Made by a program: the position numbers and the translations under genes. From Amphiduros pacificus (taxonomy: Eukaryota > Annelida > Polychaeta > Phyllodocida > Hesionidae): a stretch of 64,000 nt of DNA. The number at the start of each line of letters is the position of its first letter. The stretch's first letter is position 1. The notes below the pieces were generated by a model. The model ran no database searches and was not told the DNA's origin. It saw only the letters and a list, made by a program, of their open reading frames with translations. Positions 57,547 to 64,000 of the stretch are shown in pieces. The stretch lies in the NCBI GenBank assembly GCA_949316495.1, contig OX439006.1:50013939-50077938 (forward strand), in the 5' to 3' direction.

Positions 57547-58047
57547 AGTGAGTACAAAAAGGATTGAGATTTTAGTGGCATGTGTACCAAAATAGTCAGA
57601 CAAAAATAGTCAGCAGGGAGTGGGCCATTAATCCTCAAGGAAGGAGAAAGAAAAAATCGTGACTTTGCTTTCTTTGGCAAAGCTTATATGTCAGGCCTCA
57701 CCATGAACTGACTGAAATAGCATTGTAAATGACCATGAACAATTGATATAACTGGTATAATCTTTCAACCAGATATTTCAAATATACTCCCCTCCCAAAT
57801 TATGTGTGATCCATTCTAAATTACTTTTGAACATGTGGAATTGGCATGAGCATGTGTACAGTTGTGGTGTTGTGCATGAGCATGTACAGAAGTCATTAGT
57901 CAACCAATTGGTCAACCATATGGTATTTGCATGCTAATGTGCGGATTAATTCTGTGCAAAGAACAATGTTTTTCAGCAGAGGTAGTATATGACTTCGCCA
58001 TGCAGAGTAATAATTCTGTGGAATATGGTCGAAATACATTCTTTAAG
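57547..58047. other. Intergenic, nothing recognised
   Basis: Short imperfect GCATGAGCATGTAC repeats occur near 57845-57890. No gene. Confidence 0.4.
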
Positions 58048-58205
58048 GGCCACGGGCTGTGGTGCAGTTGTTTAGAGTGGATTGGCATTTCAAGGACCTT
58101 CAACATGACAATTCAATGAGGCAGCACTATATCTGCCACAAGTAGGTCCCATCATGAAATGACTGAAATAATGTTGAAAGTGATGTAAAACCCCAAACAA
58201 ACATC
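58048..58205 (+). mobile_element. Internally shortened SINE copy
   Basis: The head GGGCTGTGGTGCAGTTG joins directly to the body (AAGGACCTTCAACATGACAA) and tail (TGATGTAAAACCCCAAACAA) of the 7.75 kb SINE family. About 150 bp, including the B box, is missing. Confidence 0.75.
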
Positions 58206-58987
<782 letters not shown>

Positions 58988-59099
58988 CAATACAAAACTC
59001 AAATCATTAAAACCTTTAAAACTAGAAATAACATGTTAGAGAACCAAATGACCTTTGTAAAATACCATGCCAAGAATATATTTATCAGGTAGTTGTTAG

Positions 59100-59165
59100 A
59101 TACATGGCAACATCACGGTGTGATAAATATCGGCAGAAATGTATCATTGTTGTTGTCCGCAGCTT
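59100..59165. repeat. Relic of the CAGCCGACGACAACAG TIR family
   Basis: Shares GTGTGATAAATATCGGCA and TTGTTGTCCGCAGCT with the copies at 42224 and 55504. The ends are lost. Confidence 0.4.
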
Positions 59166-59422
59166 TATTGACGGGTATTGACAGGTCCCTTGGAATGAGC
59201 CAAATTTCAGCTCATTCCCAAGAGTACAAATTCTTATTGACAAGATCCGTTAATACATCTGGAAGAACTTCCTGTTCATTTTGACTGGTTGCCATCTCAA
59301 TGGTAAACAATAATTTCAAATAGAATGACAATTACGAAGTTATTATATTAGTGTCATTTTGTTTCAAAACCAGCAGCAATTGGCCCCCAAAATGTAATAG
59401 AAGTCTTTTAAAAGTAATTAGG

Positions 59423-59758
59423 CATAATTATGTGTTTGTTTTATTTGTTTGTTTGTTTGGGGTTTTGCATCACTTTCAACATTATTTCAGTCATTTCATG
59501 ATGAGACCTACTTGTAGCAGATATAGTGCTGCCTCGCTGAATTGTCATGTCGCAGGTCCTTGACATGACAACCCGCCCGGTCACATATTTATAAGGACAA
59601 CAGGTTAACTCTTTCCCACGGGCCTCAGCTTGTATGTGAAATTGTATCATGAATTAAATCTCAGCATGGCCGGGGATCGAACCCACAAATTTTGGATCAC
59701 CACAGAGGAACTGGTGCTAATAACCAACTGCGCCACGGCCCATGGCATAATCGTGTGT
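59423..59758 (-). mobile_element. Full-length tRNA-derived SINE, minus strand
   Basis: The 310-bp body (59436-59745) has, on the minus strand, A-box TGGCGCAGTTGG, B-box GGTTCGATCCC and a (CAAA)n tail. CATAAT..TGTGT flanks both ends (59423-59435 and 59746-59758), a 13-bp target duplication with two mismatches. It matches 7750-8055 along its length. Confidence 0.87.
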
Positions 59759-60564
59759 ATTTTGGGGGTAATAGTCTAGATATTTTTTGCTAAAAATATC
59801 TATGAATAGGAGAGCATATTTGACAGCTTGATAAATGAAAATAAAAAAGACACTTCAGAATTCTTCACATTTATAGTATTGCCCAGTAGTTAAACTGTAT
59901 GGAAATTAAAAAGTCCATGCTTATCAAGTTAAAACTAAAAGTTCTCAGTTGATCAACAATCTTATTCAGGCCTTCGTTCATTTTCTGGCAGCTTGTTGTA
60001 TTTGGCACTTGATGCGTGTTGATGCGCATTGTGTCAGTCAGAGAAATGCCTGCCACCTCATATTTTATTGGGCTTTTGGGATAAAAAAAGTTTGAATAGA
60101 AATGTTTGCATATTTGTAGCAGATAACATCAAACTTGGATTTAAATCATAAAACCCAATCATTTAAAAGCAATGCATGCTGCACTTGGTCAGAAACCGAA
60201 TGCTGTGGACGATATATTTCACATCTGACTATAGAAAGTTCAAAAACTAAAACATAAACATGGTTATCCTTTTTTTTTATTGTTTTGTAAAATTATCTGA
60301 TGTGTTGGGAAGAAATAAATGTCCTAAATTGAATATCCCCTAAATTTAATGTCAAATTCCAAAAATCGAAAATCATGACCCGCTTTATATGATTTATTTT
60401 CTAATTATGGAAAAATATTATACAATTAGGGCATTGTCATTTCAGATTTTTATTTTGGATTTAAATGTTGCTGCTTTAGGTCATAAAGTAATGCATGCTA
60501 ACACAACTGACATCTGAAGATCCAATGAACAAAATAATTGTCATAGAAAACAGAAATACAGTTG
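59759..60564. other. Intergenic, nothing recognised
   Basis: AT-rich, no gene, RNA or element end seen. Confidence 0.45.
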
Positions 60565-60775
60565 GATACTGAAGTACTTCATTTATGACAAAATTTGATA
60601 ATGTTTGAAACGTTTTTATTACCAGATAAATTTATACATAACAAAACTTCAGGGTCTTTACATACTGAAGTTCTTCATTTTTAACAAAATTTGATAAATT
60701 AGATGTTTAAAACGTTTTTATTACCAGATAAATTTATACATGACAGAACTTCAGGGTCTTTACATTAAATCACCA
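60565..60775. repeat. About 103-bp tandem duplication
   Basis: Two units share ACTGAAGT.CTTCATTT, ACAAAATTTGATAA, TTTTTATTACCAGATAAATT and ACTTCAGGGTCTTTACAT. Confidence 0.75.
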
Positions 60776-61249
60776 GTATAATCAAAAGTAAAAAAAACAT
60801 GTTTATAATTGATATTAACATTTAGATTACTCTTTGAAGAACAACTTTGTTGCTTTTTTCCTTTGTATCAGGGAATCACAATTTTGAACTGTATAAACCA
60901 AATGTGCCCAGCAAAACAGAAAGTGTTTCATGTGTCTAATAACGTTTTAATATATCACTATAACTTTATATATACTCCATTTATTGAAGCAGTGCAGTGT
61001 CATGTACACACAGATATGTTGATTTTTAAAAATGGATAAAAACAACCTGAATTAATTTATTTACTTTGGGTAAATATACTTCCAAAATGTCTGATGTAAA
61101 TAGTCAACAGAGATGATATTATGATAATCCTCCAGAGGTTGAATTGAGTAAAATGCTTAGTAATTGTTCGTCGGGTCATTCCAAGTTCATTGCAAACCAT
61201 GACATCTTCTCACACCAACGAAATCCATCCACAGTTTATGGTGTTTTGT
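60776..61249. other. 3' flank of the small secreted-protein gene
   Basis: On the minus strand an AATAAA polyadenylation signal lies at 61061-61056, about 190 bp past the stop codon. No other gene was recognised. Confidence 0.45.
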
Positions 61250-61585
61250 TTAAAGGAGACGGAACATAGCCAACAGACCCGGGATGAGTGTCATAAGGAC
61301 CGAGACAACCACAGCAGAAGCATCACAAGTAGCATATATCTTTTCTTTGTTAGTAGCAGTGAGGTTGATTGATTCCACAGTAGGACAGCCAGTGAGCTTT
61401 TGAAAACATTTATCTAAATCTGTCAATGCCTGGTCACATGCATCTTCATCAATCTTTATTTTAGTAATTACATTTCCTGCACAGACGCTATAGCCAAGCA
61501 TATCACAAGCTAAGCCAACAGTTGCACAGGTGATGATCACCAATGCAAAAATGCTAACTCGTATTCCTTGACTCATTTTGATCAT
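61250..61585 (-). CDS. Small secreted cysteine-rich protein, probably GPI-anchored
   Basis: 111 residues in one exon. A signal peptide spans about residues 8-26 (VSIFALVIITCATVGLA). The mature part has six cysteines (27, 35, 50, 60, 67, 87), enough for three disulfides, one N-glycosylation sequon (NLT at 74), and a hydrophobic C-terminal segment (about 90-111) directly after small residues DAS. This layout is known for GPI-anchored surface proteins. The start is Met1 or Met4. AATAAA lies about 190 bp downstream. I do not recognise the family, and no function is claimed. The ordered layout in such a short frame argues against chance, though an undetected intron is possible. Confidence 0.65.
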   Translation of the reverse strand: MIKMSQGIRVSIFALVIITCATVGLACDMLGYSVCAGNVITKIKIDEDACDQALTDLDKCFQKLTGCPTVESINLTATNKEKIYATCDASAVVVSVLMTLIPGLLAMFRLL

Positions 61586-63002
61586 TAGATAGTGAAAGAC
61601 GAATTGCTATTTTCCTCACCTTTATTTCAGGTCGTATTTCATTTGTGTCCTCTCTCAGGAATGATAAATGAAAGAATGGCTAGTTGTCATAATAAGTAAA
61701 AAAATCAGATAAAATGTTGCAGATAGATATCATTCATGAAAAATTCAAATATATAAAATTTTGATGAGTTCATAAATTGACCTGGGCTTAACAACCCTGA
61801 TAATTGACAAACAGCAACTTTGTTGCACACATTCAATCTAAATATCCAAAAGTTCATATTGCAGTTTTTGCACAACCCCAATATGTTTCTTTACAAATCA
61901 AAACGTTTATTTCTCATCTTCAGTTTGGTAAGTATAAGAATGACAGAAATGTTATTGATCTTGTACAACATACAGATTTTGAAATGACCTTATATTGATT
62001 TAAAATTGGACAAACATGTCCACAAAACCCTTGAAATGTAGACATGTATAATAAAATTTAAGAAGTTTCAGTTTTCGTTCTTCAAGAATTGGTTAAATTC
62101 AGGCCTTGTACTTGAAATGTTTCTGACAGCCTTCTGTCTTACATGTACATGTATGTCTCCATTATTTTTTCAGGAGTGTCCCCAAGCAAGAATATCAGGA
62201 TTTAATTGACTGATAGTTTCGCAGTATCATTTAATGAATTTTTTATTCATAGATGAATAAATGCTTTATTTTATTTATTAACTTAAAGGTTTATGGAATA
62301 AATGGCCTCTTCGGGTTTTGCTTTCCCATTTTCTATAATTAAAGCATCATTCAAAAATACAAAACTCAAATTTTCATGTATTTGCTTCAAACGTCCAAAA
62401 TAAATATTAGGATTATACATAGCACTTATGTTACCTCATGTATATTTGCATATTGCTCTTCAATCTGTCAGTTGCATTTCATTTAAGTCTTATAATACAA
62501 AATGTTCTCCATTCTCGCAATCTGCTCCACATATTTTCAGCCTATTCATGAACAAATCATATGAGATAGGTGTGAGAAAGGAGCGGATGATGGGAAACGT
62601 TTTGCATTGTAAACTTCCACCTGCTGTTCATGAAGATCGGGCGGGGGGCACATTTGATCCCCCCGGAATAAACAAGAAAAAGTGGTGCTCCACATGTAAC
62701 ACGGATGAGAAAAAAAATGAACAAACACAACAAAAATTAAAATAAACAAAACAAAAATTACAACAAACAAAACAAAATTTAAAATAAACAAAAAAAACAC
62801 ACAAAATGAAACAATCATTGCAAACTAATGGGGTAGTTGAAATTATCCTTTTAAAACATTTAATTTGGTATATGAACAAATTTTTCAGCACAACTTTATG
62901 CAAAGATGTGTGTTTTCAGGATCGATTACGTAAGTTGCTCTATTATCGCTCAGGCGCTATCGCAAATCACCGGTCAGACTTTTGCATGTCATTTCTGTTC
63001 TA
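61586..63002. other. Intergenic, no gene supported
   Basis: Upstream of the small secreted-protein gene. There are A/C-rich AAACAAAC runs at 62705-62800 and a weak fragment of the dispersed repeat at about 62590-62655. Short open frames here lack domains. Confidence 0.45.
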
Positions 63003-63300
63003 ATTGTCCGATTTACACCAAATTTGAACTAAACTTACTGAAAATTCCTTGTTCTAGCGATTGGGAAGCATTTCCAAGCAATCTAAAGGGAAAATTTTGT
63101 GCAGCGATGGGCGATGACGATGTTGTCATTTCGGCGGGATGCCTATTGGCTTTGCCGAGCCAGTAAACTTAAGTGTTCTCCAATCACCCATCGGCAAAGA
63201 CCAAATTTTAACTAAACTTACTGAAAATTCCTTGCTCTAACAATTGGGAAGCATTTTAAAAAGATAATTTAATACAACGACGGGCGAACACGATGACATC
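63003..63300. repeat. Diverged tandem duplication
   Basis: Two units (about 63010-63160 and 63200-63300) share AACTAAACTTACTGAAAATT, TTGGGAAGCATTT and CGA.GGGCGA.ACGATG blocks. Confidence 0.6.
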
Positions 63301-64000
63301 GTTTTGAACGTTCTGCTTTGTTTACATGACGCACTTCTTTTCTTCTGTTCACTTCTTTTATTGAAGTATTCGTACGCCCGGGCGCATGCGTAAATTGGAA
63401 TCTTGCATGCACACGGATGAACACTCCACAGTGGTGTAAGTTGCTTGAACAATAATGACCACAGATAAAACCTAGTTGTGGAACCCCGACTTGCGCGAGC
63501 AGAGCTCTGGAGGCTACGTCGGGTTGTGCGGTGTCCCCTATCTCTCGTGAAGAGACAGGTCGCGACACAGTGTCGCGACCTCAGTGTGAACACCACACAC
63601 ACTGTACACTTACTATTAAGATATCCCAAATATCTTACACATCTAATCTTGCTTTCTGGTGAGTTTCATGTCTGAATAAAATCATTTGAATAAGTTATGA
63701 GGGATTACACTTCAGAGGCAGTGAATTCCCCCCATTGATGAACCATCGTAGGTGTTTGGAGTGTGCGTCAAGATTGGCTGTTTCTAAAGTACGTCATAGA
63801 GAGGTCCCAAGTGGGTTGCACGTGTGAAACTGTATTCTGACACACTCGCTAACCAATGTGAGACAAATGCTCACTTTTGGCCCAGATAACCTTTGAACAA
63901 AGAATACTTCCTCTTAACATGGTGGGAGAATTCAAGCCGATATGAATATCAATTTGATTTATGAACGTTTGCCAAACCCCCGTCTGCACCTCCAGTAACT
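63301..64000. other. Right edge, GC-richer patch then AT-rich, no gene supported
   Basis: The patch at about 63370-63600 is GC- and CpG-richer than its surroundings and includes an NRF1-like GCGCATGCG near 63382. It could be a promoter of a gene to the right, but no exon is visible. Confidence 0.35.
63557..63581. repeat. 25-bp perfect palindrome
   Basis: The arm AGGTCGCGACAC is followed by a single A and its exact complement. It sits in a GC-rich patch. Confidence 0.85.

Noticed and set aside
63237-63629. 130-codon minus-strand frame in the GC-rich patch
   Set aside because: No domain or signal peptide, overlaps other equal-length frames, and spans the palindrome and a tandem duplication.

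Overview
This 64 kb window looks like AT-rich nuclear DNA of an invertebrate animal. My best guess is a bivalve mollusc or a close lophotrochozoan. That guess rests on an uninterrupted coding exon for a Toll-like receptor, a spliced iduronate-2-sulfatase gene, tRNA-headed SINEs with CAAA-rich tails, L2/CR1-type LINEs, Ty3/gypsy relics and many small terminal-inverted-repeat (TIR) elements. No sequence search was run, so the taxon is an inference.

Only three host genes can be supported. (1) A Toll-like receptor at 8503-11127 (+), 874 residues, with signal peptide, leucine-rich repeats, one transmembrane helix and a TIR signalling domain. (2) An iduronate-2-sulfatase-like gene on the minus strand, 23907 to 19681. 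Its four coding exons join in phase into 553 residues and keep the catalytic residues. (3) A small secreted, cysteine-rich, probably GPI-anchored protein at 61585-61250 (-). They share no obvious pathway.

The rest is repeats. From 1 to 8 kb there are SINE-like tRNA-headed repeats, LINE relics, a Tigger-like MITE, a TTAA-flanked MITE and a full SINE with target duplications. From 12.8 to 17.4 kb lies a broken Ty3/gypsy fossil. From 26.9 to 32.6 kb a 5.7 kb, 24-bp minisatellite (roughly 240 units) runs into a second gypsy fossil (minus strand, 32.6-34.2 kb). From 35.5 to 36 kb there is a 19/38-bp minisatellite. From 38 to 44.4 kb there are MITEs, a pair of 474-bp direct repeats, (TA)n tracts and a 1.7 kb TIR element. 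From 44.4 to 51.2 kb lies a nearly full-length L2/CR1-type LINE interrupted by a 595-bp MITE. From 53 to 64 kb there are nested MITEs, a truncated relative of that LINE, tandem duplications and more SINEs.

The least expected observation is the LINE ORF1. It reads as coiled coil, then a degenerate SGNH/esterase-like region, then a type I KH RNA-binding domain that is complete only when a one-base shift is allowed. Also notable are the minisatellite's four open reading frames and its abrupt junction with a retroelement fossil, and a set of nested, apparently young TIR elements.
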